DNA from: JAFDZV01 sp966128725
Lineage (GTDB): Bacteria; Bacteroidota; Ignavibacteria; OLB7
Reading direction: 5' to 3'
Assembly: GCA_966128725.1 (NCBI GenBank)
Contig: CBHYLN010000071.1
Coordinates: 1 to 27,142 of the forward strand
Length of the DNA: 27,142 nt
The position numbers were made by a program, and so were the translations under genes. This document shows positions 15,606 through 24,529 of this stretch, in pieces; within the stretch, counting starts at the first letter, position 1; every line of letters begins with the position of its first letter. The notes below the pieces were generated by a model. The model made no database searches, was not told the origin of the DNA, and was given only the letters and a program-made list of their open reading frames with translations.

Positions 15606-15943
15606 AGCGTTGCGCCCCGCACGTCCAGCTGGCACGCGTTGTTGCGCATCATGGCCTGCGCACCGCCATGGCCAAACGATGACCGTTACAGCAGCGGGCT
15701 CCGCGCATTTGCCCGGAGCCCGCTGTGAACTATAGCAGTGCTCACACGGCGCGCTACCAATGAAAAGTGCCGTCGGCAATGCGGTTGGAGTCCGCACCGA
15801 TACGAGTACGTTTGCATAGCATAAACGCTGTGTTCCTGGCGATGGCATGCCGGGGTCTGCTGTTGTGGATGCGGGCAATGCGTGCCGAACACAACCAGGC
15901 AGGGGCTTCGCCTGCGGCACGATAAGCCGCCTGGATGCACGGC
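15606..15943. other. 338-bp region between convergent genes
   Basis: Apart from the strong hairpin at 15692-15725 I see nothing here. The short open frames are Arg- and His-rich and lack ribosome-binding sites. Confidence 0.45.
15692..15725. terminator. 12-bp perfect hairpin between convergent genes
   Basis: CAGCGGGCTCCG pairs exactly with CGGAGCCCGCTG around a 10-nt loop. It lies 87 nt past the PagL-like gene and 218 nt past the end of the minus-strand 516-aa gene. Being symmetric it could stop transcription from both sides. No U tract is present on either strand. Confidence 0.62.
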
Positions 15944-17494
15944 TCAGGCGCGGCCGGCAGCCGCTGCTGGTGTGGCGGCGCCAGGCTCCTTGCGGCCAAG
16001 CAATTCGCTGAGGTCAACACCGGTCAGTTTGCTGTCGATCCAGGCAAGGATGACATAGGCCGTGGACGCCTCATGTTCGCGTGGGTCGCCGGCGATGATG
16101 GCAAGTTCGTCGCGCATCAGCCGTAACTCCCGGAACAATGCGTCGTCACCGGCGACATTTGCCAGCCGGCGCAGCAACCGCAACAGCGCACGCTCGAATC
16201 GATGGAGATGGTTGCAACCGGCGATCAGGCGATAGGTTGAGCGGATCAGATACGGCAGCAGCTCGTGCTCGCCAAGGTCGTAGTTGACCATCAAGTGCAG
16301 AATTCGAGCCGTGCGCAACACGTCGTTGCGGAACCCGACGCGGTGATCGTTCAACACCCGATGCAACGACGCGGCCGCCGAGCGAAGCTGGCCATTGGCG
16401 AATTGAGCGTATGCAAGATTTACGTAGTAGGCCAACTCGTCCTGCGACATAACGCCGCCGTTGTCGCCATCCAGCGCAGCAAGCCTGGGGGCCATTGCCT
16501 CGATTGCCCGGTAGTCCAGGTCGATCATATGTACCAACAACTCGCCATTGAACGAAAGTTGCGCATGCTCGGTACGCTCCTCGCGCGTCGCGGGCACAAT
16601 CGAGCGCAGGGCATCACAGGCATGCCGGGCTACATCGGGTTGCGATACCTTTATCGCCAGGGCAATGTGCGTGTACAGCACCTGCATGCGCAGCATGGGA
16701 TCGGCAGGTGAGCCCATCTGGCCACGATCGATACGCTCCAGATACGCCGAGCAATATTCAAAGCCCTCGGCATAACGCGCCGTGAGCATGTAATACAGGC
16801 GTAGTGTTTCAAAGTAGAATCGCTCGGCCCCGGGCGAACATGGCGTTGGCGCAACGATCAACGGATGCTCGGCAACCCAGTCCACCGGGGCGGCGCCGTC
16901 GGACCGCAGCGGTCCATCGGCCAGCAGCGCCACCGAAACCCGCGCATACAGACCCAGATAGTCCCAGTAATTTTCCAGCCGATCCAGAATGCCGGCAACT
17001 CGCCGGCGCCGTTCCTCCAACGCCCCCGGGGCCACACCGCGATACTGCTCGCGGGTTTCGACAAGCCACTCCAGACGTTCAATCTCCAGGCTCTCCGGAA
17101 GGTATCCCCCGGCGTCGGCCAGCATGCGCGCCCTGGCGATGCGTTCGTGCGCCTGCGAATGCAGGCCGCGCTCGCTCAGCATCTCGGCTGCATCAACCAA
17201 TGCACGAATGTGCGAACGGATGTTCGGCTCGCCGCGCAAGGCTCGCAGCGACTTTACAAGGTGATGATACAGATGGTTCTTGGTTACCGAGAGATGGCCC
17301 GCGAAGGCTTCCGCGCGAACCGCGTGCCGCACGCGGGCCTCATCAAACTCACCCATCGGGGACAGAATTTCAAACAGTCGGAGACAACTGCTCGAACGCC
17401 GCCCGGCGCCGCTGGCGAGCATCAGCCGGCAATAACGTTTCTCCGATTTGGACAGGGTTGCAAGCAGGTCGTAGAGATCGTTCGACGCAGCCAT
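15944..17494 (-). CDS. Helical repeat (TPR-like) protein, 516 aa, conserved Bacteroidota-type hypothetical
   Basis: No signal peptide is present, so it is cytoplasmic. The N-terminus (YDLLATLSKSEKRYCRLMLAS) and the NHLYHHLVKSLRAL segment at about 72-85 match an uncharacterised family that I associate with Bacteroidota and relatives. The remainder is entirely helical with TPR-like pairs (for example SERGLHSQAHERIARARML, LAYYVNLAYAQFANGQLRSA), ending in an Ala-rich tail. Such proteins usually serve as protein-interaction scaffolds; no partner is identifiable here. It is divergent from the T9SS-type gene at 17821 with 326 bp between. The ribosome-binding site is weak. Confidence 0.78.
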   Translation of the reverse strand: MAASNDLYDLLATLSKSEKRYCRLMLASGAGRRSSSCLRLFEILSPMGEFDEARVRHAVRAEAFAGHLSVTKNHLYHHLVKSLRALRGEPNIRSHIRALVDAAEMLSERGLHSQAHERIARARMLADAGGYLPESLEIERLEWLVETREQYRGVAPGALEERRRRVAGILDRLENYWDYLGLYARVSVALLADGPLRSDGAAPVDWVAEHPLIVAPTPCSPGAERFYFETLRLYYMLTARYAEGFEYCSAYLERIDRGQMGSPADPMLRMQVLYTHIALAIKVSQPDVARHACDALRSIVPATREERTEHAQLSFNGELLVHMIDLDYRAIEAMAPRLAALDGDNGGVMSQDELAYYVNLAYAQFANGQLRSAAASLHRVLNDHRVGFRNDVLRTARILHLMVNYDLGEHELLPYLIRSTYRLIAGCNHLHRFERALLRLLRRLANVAGDDALFRELRLMRDELAIIAGDPREHEASTAYVILAWIDSKLTGVDLSELLGRKEPGAATPAAAAGRA

Positions 17495-17820
17495 GGATTC
17501 TTATGCTGAGTTTGCTGTTACCCACCAATGCAACCGGGCTGCCAACGTGTCCGGCGCACAAGGCAACCGCGATTTCGGCGCCTCGATTAGCCGATCGGCA
17601 GGGGGTTGGCCTTCGAGATACACGCCAATCCGCCCCTGGTTACGCGTTGCCGGCATCGGCGCAACGGGTGGCCGTACAGGCGGTGCTTGCTTAACTATCG
17701 GCCGAATGTTGGGTTGCCGGGATCACCACGCCGCCGATATGTTGCCACACGCTTACGGCAACGCACGCAGTGCGGCCCAGCCCAATCGATCATCCCCGTT
17801 CATATACCGCGGTAACAGCC
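17495..17820. other. 326-bp divergent intergenic region
   Basis: This stretch should contain the promoters for the minus-strand 516-aa gene and the plus-strand propeller gene. I see no strong promoter, hairpin or coding frame. A plus-strand frame crossing it is Arg/His-rich and overlaps the real gene out of frame. Confidence 0.4.
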
Positions 17821-19482
17821 ATGCGCATCGCATACTCATGTTGGCTTGCAATCGCTTCGGTTGCCATCACACTTGCAACCACCAGCACACTGCGCGCCCA
17901 AACGCCTGGATGGGCCTGGGCAGCCAGTGTTGGCGGCGCCGAAAGCGACCGGCCCATCGCCATCGCAACCGACAGCGCCGGGAACCTGTATCTGGCCGGC
18001 ATCCTCGCCGACACCGTCAGGCTTGGCCCAGACCTGATCGGCACGCCCGCCACGATTACCCAGTTTGTGGCTAGCTGGACACCCTCCGGCACGCTCCGAT
18101 GGGCACGCACGGCTGCGTCCGGCGCCGGCCTGCAACCGGGAGGCATGGCGGTTGACACAAACGGCGATGTGTATGTGGCGGCAGTCGTCGCGACCGGCAC
18201 CGTGCGGGTAGACAGGGGCATTCTCGCCGACACAACGCTTACGGTTGCCTCCGGGAATGCCATTGTCGCCGTGAGGTACGATTCGGCTGGAACGTTCGTT
18301 TGGGCGCATACCCTGGCAAACGCCGGCACGGTAACGTGTGCAGGCCTGGCGACCGGCCCCAACGGCATCTGGATTGCGGGCACGTACGACAATGCCGTAA
18401 CGCTTGGATCCTTCGCCCACACCAGCGCCGGCCAAAGCGACGTGTACCTGGCACTGATCGATCGCGACGGCACGGTGCTGCGCAGCCAGAGTGCCGGCGG
18501 GATTGGCGGCGATGTCGCAACCGCGCTTGCGGCCGACAGGCAGGGCAACCCCGTGTTGCTCGGCACATTCGCGGGCACGGCGACCTTCGGCAACCGCACG
18601 TTGCGTTCGGACGGCCCCATCGGTCTGTTCCTGACGCGGTTCCAGCCCGATGGGACGGTAGCGTGGGCACGGGCCGATGGCGGGAGCACGTTCACCCCGG
18701 TGGGCCTTGCCCTGGGGGTTGCGCCCGGCGGAGCAATTGCAGTTGCGGTGTCGTATTTCGACCGCCTGACGCTCGCGGATCGCACGCATACGGCCAGCAG
18801 CGAGGCCGATGCCGTTGTGGCGGCATTCACCGCCAGCGGTGAACCAACATGGAGCTACGAGATTGGCGGACCGGTCATCCAGTCAGTAAGCGGTGTGGCC
18901 GTTGGCGCCGATGGCAGCGCCTGCATCACGGGATATTCGCAAAGCCAGTCGGTCGGGAGCATGTTCGTGCAACGCGTTGGTGCCGACGGTCGCCGCACCT
19001 GGCAGGCCACCGACCGCGCCGGCACCTACGGCAGCAGCACCTACAGCGGCCCTGTCTGCATCGATGCTCGGAACAACGTGTATGCCTGCGGCGATTTCGG
19101 CGGGCAGATGCGGTTTGGTGGAACACTGCTTACAAGCGTCGGCAGCTCGCCCACAAGCGTGAACGGCCACGATATTTTTCTGGCGAAACTGGCCGGCGCC
19201 AGCGGCCTGCAACAGGAATCGGCACCAGCCACAGGCGCGCACGTACACATCATGTGCCTGGGTAACGAAATTCGCGTGCGGGCCATCGGAGCCGACACGC
19301 ACGTTGGGGCAACACTATACACACCACTGGGCCAGTGTGTGGCAACAGGGCAATTGACAACCAACGGTCCCGGTGTCTGGATGGCGACGGTCAACATCGC
19401 TGGCCAGCCGTACGGGGCATACTTCCTGGTGCTCAACGCGGAACACGGATCGGCGGTGTACCCTATCGTGATTGGCGAATGA
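17821..19482 (+). CDS. Secreted beta-propeller (SBBP-like repeat) protein with probable T9SS sorting domain
   Basis: This 553-aa protein has a signal peptide (cleavage after LRA about 26) and then at least five related repeats of roughly 50-60 residues, each with a D-x-x-GN-x-Y/V-x-A/G core followed by a strand (DSAGNLYLAG, DTNGDVYVAA, GPNGIWIAG, DRQGNPVLLG, DARNNVYACG). This is the pattern of SBBP-type propeller repeats. The last 80 residues (ATLYTPLGQCVATGQLTTNG to YGAYFLVLNAEH and a final IVIGE) resemble the Ig-like C-terminal sorting domain used by the type IX secretion system, although the usual terminal Lys/Arg is missing. It is probably cell-surface or extracellular, with an adhesive or binding role inferred only from architecture. 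No T9SS component gene is in the window. Confidence 0.78.
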   Translation: MRIAYSCWLAIASVAITLATTSTLRAQTPGWAWAASVGGAESDRPIAIATDSAGNLYLAGILADTVRLGPDLIGTPATITQFVASWTPSGTLRWARTAASGAGLQPGGMAVDTNGDVYVAAVVATGTVRVDRGILADTTLTVASGNAIVAVRYDSAGTFVWAHTLANAGTVTCAGLATGPNGIWIAGTYDNAVTLGSFAHTSAGQSDVYLALIDRDGTVLRSQSAGGIGGDVATALAADRQGNPVLLGTFAGTATFGNRTLRSDGPIGLFLTRFQPDGTVAWARADGGSTFTPVGLALGVAPGGAIAVAVSYFDRLTLADRTHTASSEADAVVAAFTASGEPTWSYEIGGPVIQSVSGVAVGADGSACITGYSQSQSVGSMFVQRVGADGRRTWQATDRAGTYGSSTYSGPVCIDARNNVYACGDFGGQMRFGGTLLTSVGSSPTSVNGHDIFLAKLAGASGLQQESAPATGAHVHIMCLGNEIRVRAIGADTHVGATLYTPLGQCVATGQLTTNGPGVWMATVNIAGQPYGAYFLVLNAEHGSAVYPIVIGE

Positions 19483-19564
19483 ACCAATGGGCGCACGATG
19501 GAATGTGGCCGCGTGCGGGATCGGCTGCCCGGGCCAAAACAGCGTTGCTGGCATAATCGACATG

Positions 19565-21025
19565 TCAGGGCAGGGTTGCCCCATCGGCGGCCGGGGCAAA
19601 CGCATCCTCATCGATATCGTATAACTGCGCCGGTCGCTTGCGAATGCCGATTTCGTGCTCGATCATCAGATCCAGCAGGCGCTCGCCGTCGATCAGCCCG
19701 ATCGGCGCCGCGCCCGGGAACAGCGCGGCATCCAGGCACCCGGAGGAAAACTTGCCGGTGGTGATGATGGTGCCGCGCAGGGCCTTGTGGTACGGCAGGG
19801 CGCCGCGAAGCTGGTCCAGAACCGGCCGGCCGATGCTGCCCTGATGCCGTTTCACCTGCACCACCTCGGTGATCGTGGTAATGCCGAATTGCACGGTGGC
19901 CACAACATCAACGCCCTTGTCGCCGCTTTCCTTGGTGACCGTCACGTCCTCGTACCCCATCGCCTCCAGCAGGTCGCCCACAAGCTCCTCGAAGCGATAC
20001 GGCGACATCGCCGCAAGCCTGGCGCGCAGCAATTCACGCTGCCTGGCGTTGTAGCTGTTGATCGCGATGCCAACGTCGCGGCGATCATCGGCATCGGCCC
20101 GGGGAACCTGCTTGAGATAATCGAGGCCGGCGGGCGAAATCCAGTAGCGAATGCCGTCCTGCTCGGCAAGCCCGCGCTCCACAAGGTTCCGCGTGCGGCG
20201 GCGCAACGTGTCCTTGAACGTGCTCTCGGTTTTGAATCGGGAATGCTCCAGCAGGAACTCGCTCCACTCCGGCATCAGGTCGCTTGCTTTCGCACGCGTC
20301 TTGGTCGCCAGGATCGCCAGCAGCCTCGCCATCCCCTCCGCATCATCCAGCTCGCGCAACAGCGCGTCGTCGTTGGCGAGAAACGCACGACCTCGGGCAT
20401 TTATCCGATACATGCCGTCGCTATCGATATCCAGGAGATCGTGATTGTTGATGAACAGATACGAGCCATAGATATGGCGCGGATTTACCTGGCGGTCACT
20501 CTCGCGCCATATACGCAGCGCCAACGCGGCCTCGTCGCCGGAAAGCCGTTCGGGGATCCATGTGTCGGGATCGGACCAGTCCACCGGGTTCTGCGGCGTC
20601 CCGGTCTGGGCGCTGATGGCGTTTATCAGATCGTACACCTTGCTTTTGGCCACGCCATCGAACAACCGCACCAGTGCCCGAGCCCACGAGTAACGGGGAA
20701 ACAGCGGAGTACGCACCTTATGTGCGGCATCCGCGCCATCGTGACCGTCGTCGCCATTGCCATCATCGGCGCCGGGGCCGGCACCGCGATAATCCGGCAG
20801 CCCCCACACCCGCAACGCATACACCCCGGGCGCCGTGCGTTGATACCGCGACGCCTCGCCCTTGCGCTTTATATCGGCCGAGAGATACGCCACAACCGTG
20901 GCCTCCGGGGTTTTCCCTTCGGTCGCCCAGAGCTTTCGCTCGGCAATCGCACGCGAGATATCGGCATAGTGAAGCGGGGCACCGGCATCGGCCAGCACGG
21001 TATCCATGGCGTTGTACAGATTCAT
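19565..21025 (-). CDS. Restriction-endonuclease-like protein: HARE-HTH plus Mrr-type nuclease domain
   Basis: This 486-aa protein starts with a HARE-HTH (winged helix) domain: AMDTVLADAGAPLHYADIS through GVYAL, residues 6-71. The middle part (105-300) is helical and ends in a winged-helix-like unit (LVERGLAEQDGIRYWISPAG). Residues 340-435 form an Mrr-type nuclease domain with FEELVGDLLEAMGYEDV, GDKGVD (catalytic Asp373) and Q390-V-K392, the D...QxK core of Mrr enzymes. Mrr-type proteins cut modified DNA, and the HARE domain is linked to recognition of modified bases, so a modification-dependent defence nuclease is the best reading. No methyltransferase or helicase adjoins it. The frame stays open to 22015, but 21025 is the first ATG with domain sequence; the ribosome-binding site is weak. 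Confidence 0.85.
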   Translation of the reverse strand: MNLYNAMDTVLADAGAPLHYADISRAIAERKLWATEGKTPEATVVAYLSADIKRKGEASRYQRTAPGVYALRVWGLPDYRGAGPGADDGNGDDGHDGADAAHKVRTPLFPRYSWARALVRLFDGVAKSKVYDLINAISAQTGTPQNPVDWSDPDTWIPERLSGDEAALALRIWRESDRQVNPRHIYGSYLFINNHDLLDIDSDGMYRINARGRAFLANDDALLRELDDAEGMARLLAILATKTRAKASDLMPEWSEFLLEHSRFKTESTFKDTLRRRTRNLVERGLAEQDGIRYWISPAGLDYLKQVPRADADDRRDVGIAINSYNARQRELLRARLAAMSPYRFEELVGDLLEAMGYEDVTVTKESGDKGVDVVATVQFGITTITEVVQVKRHQGSIGRPVLDQLRGALPYHKALRGTIITTGKFSSGCLDAALFPGAAPIGLIDGERLLDLMIEHEIGIRKRPAQLYDIDEDAFAPAADGATLP

Positions 21026-21496
21026 GACCTGGGGATGTTGCAAGGATCGAATGGCGCAAACATAGCGAAAGAGAATGATGCGTGCGGATTCATCCACGTT
21101 AACCGCGTGCAACGTGAATACACCATCAACGCCGCGCAGGCAGGCCCACACTGCCGCCACACAACCGCATTGCGCAATCGGGGAGAAGTTTCGCCGCGAA
21201 TATCGCCGTACCATTGTCCATCCCCTCCCAACTCTCTCTCTCCGTTTCTCTCTCCAACATCGCGTTGTTGCGGTTACGCAGCGCTGCACGCCACAACTCG
21301 ATGGCCGACGACGATAATCAACGATAAATCCCGTCGAATTACCGCGCCGGATATCCCGACCTGGGCGGCACCCACATGTCCTGCGCCAACATTTCCGCAG
21401 GCCTGGAGACGTTGCATCGCGCTGGCATTGGCGGCTCGCACCCCGCGGTGGGCGGGATTGATGTATCACGGACAATCCCCACTCAGGAGAGTCATC
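21026..21496. other. 471-bp divergent intergenic region with a pyrimidine tract and leader hairpin
   Basis: The region separates the nuclease gene (minus) from a secreted-protein gene (plus). Bases 21221-21255 are almost purely C and T on the plus strand (TCCCCTCCCAACTCTCTCTC and on), giving a purine tract on the strand of the nuclease mRNA if transcription starts upstream. A hairpin lies at 21454-21479. No credible gene was seen. Confidence 0.5.
21454..21479 (+). promoter_or_regulatory. Leader hairpin just upstream of a ribosome-binding site
   Basis: GGGATTG pairs with CAATCCC across a 12-nt loop. It ends 5 nt before the AGGAGA box of the secreted-protein gene at 21497. It may affect mRNA stability or translation. 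Confidence 0.35.
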
Positions 21497-22150
21497 ATGA
21501 AAAAGACACACATCACGTGGATGTCTGTTGTTGCCATGTCGTTCGCGGCGGTTGTTACCGCATCGGCACAACGCAACGACAACGCAGCGGTGGCAAAGGA
21601 ATATGTGCCCGTTGACGAAACAATCGTATGCCGCGTTGCGGCTGCCGGCGAGGTCGCGCTGGCGCTGGATGATGGGACATCGGCAACGTTGTCGGCCGAC
21701 GCATCCGGCGACGCAAGTTTCACAAGTGTGGCAAACGCCGCCGACGGAAACGAACGGAACGACCAGCTTGGCCTGGGCGACGTTGAAACGAAGGCGCAGA
21801 GCACGTTCAGCCTGAACAGCATTACGATTACCGGCACCGACCCGGTGTACGGCACATATACATTCACGGCCGACGCCGAAAGGCAACCTCAGAACTCGAC
21901 CGTTGTGGCCAACCAAGCCGGCGCACTGTACCCGGCAACGGCGGATATTTACGCCAACGTAACCGGCACAATCAGCGGCCTGGCCGGCACGTTCACCAAC
22001 AGCAATACGTGCCATATGCAGACGACAAATCTGAGCACGTTTAATCCGCAGGTGAACGAGTCGTACTCGTTTGTCGATGACGTCGTGTTCAGCAACGGCA
22101 ACGGCACCGGCTTCACGATCCCGGCTGGCACCACCGTCACGCTGAACTGA
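21497..22150 (+). CDS. Secreted orphan protein, 217 aa
   Basis: A canonical signal peptide is present (MKKTHITW, hydrophobic core to about 21, cleavage after ASA at 24), and the ATG follows AGGAGA. The mature part is Ser/Thr/Asn/Ala-rich with alternating strands (STFSLNSITITGTDPVYGTY, ADIYANVTGTISGLAGTF, GFTIPAGTTVTLN) and only two cysteines, which suggests a secreted beta-sheet protein. I recognise no family. It is monocistronic: it has its own leader hairpin and is followed by the strongest terminator in the window. Confidence 0.72.
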   Translation: MKKTHITWMSVVAMSFAAVVTASAQRNDNAAVAKEYVPVDETIVCRVAAAGEVALALDDGTSATLSADASGDASFTSVANAADGNERNDQLGLGDVETKAQSTFSLNSITITGTDPVYGTYTFTADAERQPQNSTVVANQAGALYPATADIYANVTGTISGLAGTFTNSNTCHMQTTNLSTFNPQVNESYSFVDDVVFSNGNGTGFTIPAGTTVTLN

Positions 22151-22170
22151 TCACATCATCCGGCAACACG

Positions 22171-22221
22171 CCGCCCCGCTCCCAGTCCGGTCGTGATTGG
22201 GGCGGGGCGGTGTTTTTTTTT
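22171..22221 (+). terminator. Rho-independent terminator of the secreted-protein gene
   Basis: CCGCCCCGC (22171-22179) pairs with GCGGGGCGG (22202-22210), with further imperfect pairing inside (CTCCCA against TGGGG). It is followed by TG and a run of nine T. This is the only hairpin in the window with a proper U tract. Confidence 0.88.
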
Positions 22222-22276
22222 GGGTGTTGTTCATACCGCCCCGTGTTGCTCATTATTTACACCAACAAACACACCG

Positions 22277-22825
22277 ATGGGCACCGACAGTCTCTCCCTG
22301 TTCAACCGGGCGATGGCGGATTCAATCCGCTCGTCACCAACGAACGAATTGATCGACCTGTTCGCGGACAAGCTTCCGCAACTTCGCGAGCATCCGACAC
22401 CGTTCCCGCCGATGATGATCCGTACAATCGACGCTTACGATGGCACACCACGGCAATGGCTGGAACAGCACATCCGAAGCGATATGGAACGGCAGGAATT
22501 CGTGACCAGATTCGCGCTGGAGCTTGTGCTTGGCCGAGAAGAGATCCATCTGGATTACTGGGGATGCTGGGCCGAAGTATTCGAGGAAGAAGAACCCGTT
22601 GGTATCGTGGGCGCCAGACAGTATCTGGGCACGGAACCTGACTATGAAGAGGATGTCATCCTGTTGCCGATTGCCGGCGTTGAGTCGATCCTCAACTCGC
22701 TTCGAGCGCATCAGGAAGAACTGAGCGTCATGAACACAAACGACATCGAACGCATCGAATCATGGCGCGTGTTGTGCCTCACCGACCCGAGCTACATGAT
22801 CGCATACCGCCACGACTTCGGATAA
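22277..22825 (+). CDS. Hypothetical protein, 182 aa, acidic, cytoplasmic
   Basis: No family is recognised and there is no signal peptide. The protein is acidic and rich in Glu and Asp (WAEVFEEEEPVG, GTEPDYEEDV) with several Trp and Tyr, and has an alpha/beta appearance. The ATG at 22277 lacks a clear ribosome-binding site and lies 56 nt after the T run of the preceding terminator; the frame continues upstream through the terminator, which argues for the start chosen. Its base composition is slightly less GC-rich than its neighbours. It does not obviously belong to the secreted genes around it. Confidence 0.6.
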   Translation: MGTDSLSLFNRAMADSIRSSPTNELIDLFADKLPQLREHPTPFPPMMIRTIDAYDGTPRQWLEQHIRSDMERQEFVTRFALELVLGREEIHLDYWGCWAEVFEEEEPVGIVGARQYLGTEPDYEEDVILLPIAGVESILNSLRAHQEELSVMNTNDIERIESWRVLCLTDPSYMIAYRHDFG

Positions 22826-22892
22826 CCGGAATTTGATACGTGCCTTCCGTTAACCCCGTTGCCGGTAACCGAACGCAATGGTGATCTGTATG

Positions 22893-22921
22893 TTGACATG
22901 TGGACAGCAGAATGCTCAATT
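22893..22921 (+). promoter_or_regulatory. Possible promoter of the 505-aa paralogue operon
   Basis: TTGACA at 22893-22898 is a perfect sigma-70 -35 box. With a 17-nt spacer the -10 would be TCAATT, matching only 3 of 6 consensus bases. It lies about 80 nt before the first gene of the pair. Housekeeping promoters in Bacteroidota follow another consensus, so this is tentative. Confidence 0.25.
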
Positions 22922-22999
22922 GTGGGTTCGGCACGGCCGTTGGAGTAGACTTTGACGCCTGTTCGCGGACCACTCCCGGCACAAAACGGAAACACACCC

Positions 23000-24514
23000 A
23001 TGCAACGCCCGATCTTCACCGCCATCATATGCATTGCCATTACGATCACGTTTGCCGCAGCATCCACCAACGTCTATTCTCAAGACCTCTACGAACAACG
23101 CAGATATGCCAATGGTCTGACGTACGATGCGCAAACCATCGCGTGGTGCCGAGCCATTGTAGCAGCAAAGCATCGGGCATTGGCCAGGTTACGCTCGTCA
23201 CGGATATGGTATTCCAGCTACTGCGCCACCGGAAGCGTGCTGAACTTCTCAGGCCCGCCAGATACCATCCGGGCGCTTCTGAACGATCTCCAGGCAGGAC
23301 TTTCGTTTGCCCGGATACGCGCCCGATACACAGCAGTGTTGGCTCAGGAACTGCAACCGCAACCAATGTCAAAGAAGGCTTATACCGACGAACACGGTAA
23401 GACGCATTGGTTTGTCTACGATACGTACTCAGGCTCGGTACTCGTGAACGCGGAAGTGGACAGCATCGCCTTCAACAACCATTCAGTGGATGGCCGTTGG
23501 GTAGCGGAGAAGTATTTCCCCGGCAATCCCAGCGACCCCGCACATCTCAAGATATGTTTCTTCAGCGGTGACTTTCGCCGCGTACGGATTCCAGACCGCT
23601 ATACACGCCTGCTACGTTATGTGAACTGCTTAATGGATACAACAACAGCCGTATTCCTTCCGGTGGATGAAAGCGCACGCGGCAACGTTGATGATCTGGA
23701 GCGGGATATGGAAACCACACTGGAGCTACCTCCGCATCCACGCCACGACGCAGATGCCTCCTGGCGTGAGGTGGCACGGGCCGACAGTCTCTGGAATGCT
23801 ACACTCACCGAACGCATTCGTGCGGCCGGCCGGGATACAGTTTCTCGCGCCAAGGTGCGCCAAGCTGTGCGACTTGCAATCGCCCGCAACAACAGTGCTT
23901 GGATATTAGAACAACTCGCCGAGGTGTGTTGCTCTCCGAAGGATTTGCTGGCACTCCTGCGGCGAAGACATCTGGAAGGCTGTGGCCTGTTCAGTCCGTT
24001 CCCGATGCGCCTTCAGTACATCGCCCAACAAGCGGCACTGGCACGCGAGTGGAACGTATTTGTGTGGGCGCACGTGGCAACCCTTGGTAATCCGCTGAAC
24101 ACACGCGATGTGCCGACCGCATATTCACCCACCGACCGGCGGAGCTACATACACGAGACGGAGACAATGGGTATCCGTGTTGTTGATCTGTTGCTCGGCG
24201 CGGCACTCCAATATGACGGCATAAGCCCGAAGCACTTCCAGGCGTCACCGGCCCGTATGGGACAAGTCATGGCCGAAAGCCGTGATTCAGCATTGTTCGC
24301 TGAACGAGCACTGGCAATGATGCGCGATCCAGAGCTTGACGAGATGAACCGAGCCATGATCTTCACGATGTACAAGGGCTTTGTACGTGCCCACACAACG
24401 CAACACAGCAGGGCCATGCTGGAAGCACTACGGCAGGCAGCCGATACGTTCCCGGCGGAATTGGCGAAGAAGATTCGTAACCTCGACGAAGACAATCGCG
24501 ACTGGATGGATTGA
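23000..24514 (+). CDS. Secreted orphan protein, 504 aa, first of a tandem paralogue pair
   Basis: A signal peptide covers residues 1-27 (hydrophobic IICIAITITFAAA, cleavage near VYS). No known domain is recognised. It aligns with the next gene at several ordered blocks: ALLNDLQAGLSFARIRARY, PDRYTRLLRYVNCL, LEQLAEVCCSPKDLLALLRR, MGIRVVDLLLGAALQ and AESRDSALFAERALAMM. The shared CC pair and the Arg/Tyr-rich helical blocks are the most constant parts. It looks largely alpha-helical and is likely periplasmic or surface-exposed. The ribosome-binding site is weak; the start is chosen for the signal peptide. It is followed after 15 nt by its paralogue, so the two form an operon. Its codons are less GC-rich than those of the paralogue. 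Confidence 0.75.
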   Translation: MQRPIFTAIICIAITITFAAASTNVYSQDLYEQRRYANGLTYDAQTIAWCRAIVAAKHRALARLRSSRIWYSSYCATGSVLNFSGPPDTIRALLNDLQAGLSFARIRARYTAVLAQELQPQPMSKKAYTDEHGKTHWFVYDTYSGSVLVNAEVDSIAFNNHSVDGRWVAEKYFPGNPSDPAHLKICFFSGDFRRVRIPDRYTRLLRYVNCLMDTTTAVFLPVDESARGNVDDLERDMETTLELPPHPRHDADASWREVARADSLWNATLTERIRAAGRDTVSRAKVRQAVRLAIARNNSAWILEQLAEVCCSPKDLLALLRRRHLEGCGLFSPFPMRLQYIAQQAALAREWNVFVWAHVATLGNPLNTRDVPTAYSPTDRRSYIHETETMGIRVVDLLLGAALQYDGISPKHFQASPARMGQVMAESRDSALFAERALAMMRDPELDEMNRAMIFTMYKGFVRAHTTQHSRAMLEALRQAADTFPAELAKKIRNLDEDNRDWMD

Positions 24515-24529
24515 TGATCGGAGCATGCC

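Noticed and set aside
19655..21496. N-terminal extension of the secreted 217-aa protein to a giant 831-aa frame
   Set aside because: The extension is antisense to the Mrr-type nuclease gene. The ribosome-binding site and signal peptide mark the true start at 21497.
21026..22015. N-terminal extension of the nuclease to 816 aa
   Set aside because: The extra residues run antisense through the secreted-protein gene and give Arg/Cys-rich sequence; the HARE domain begins right after the ATG at 21025.
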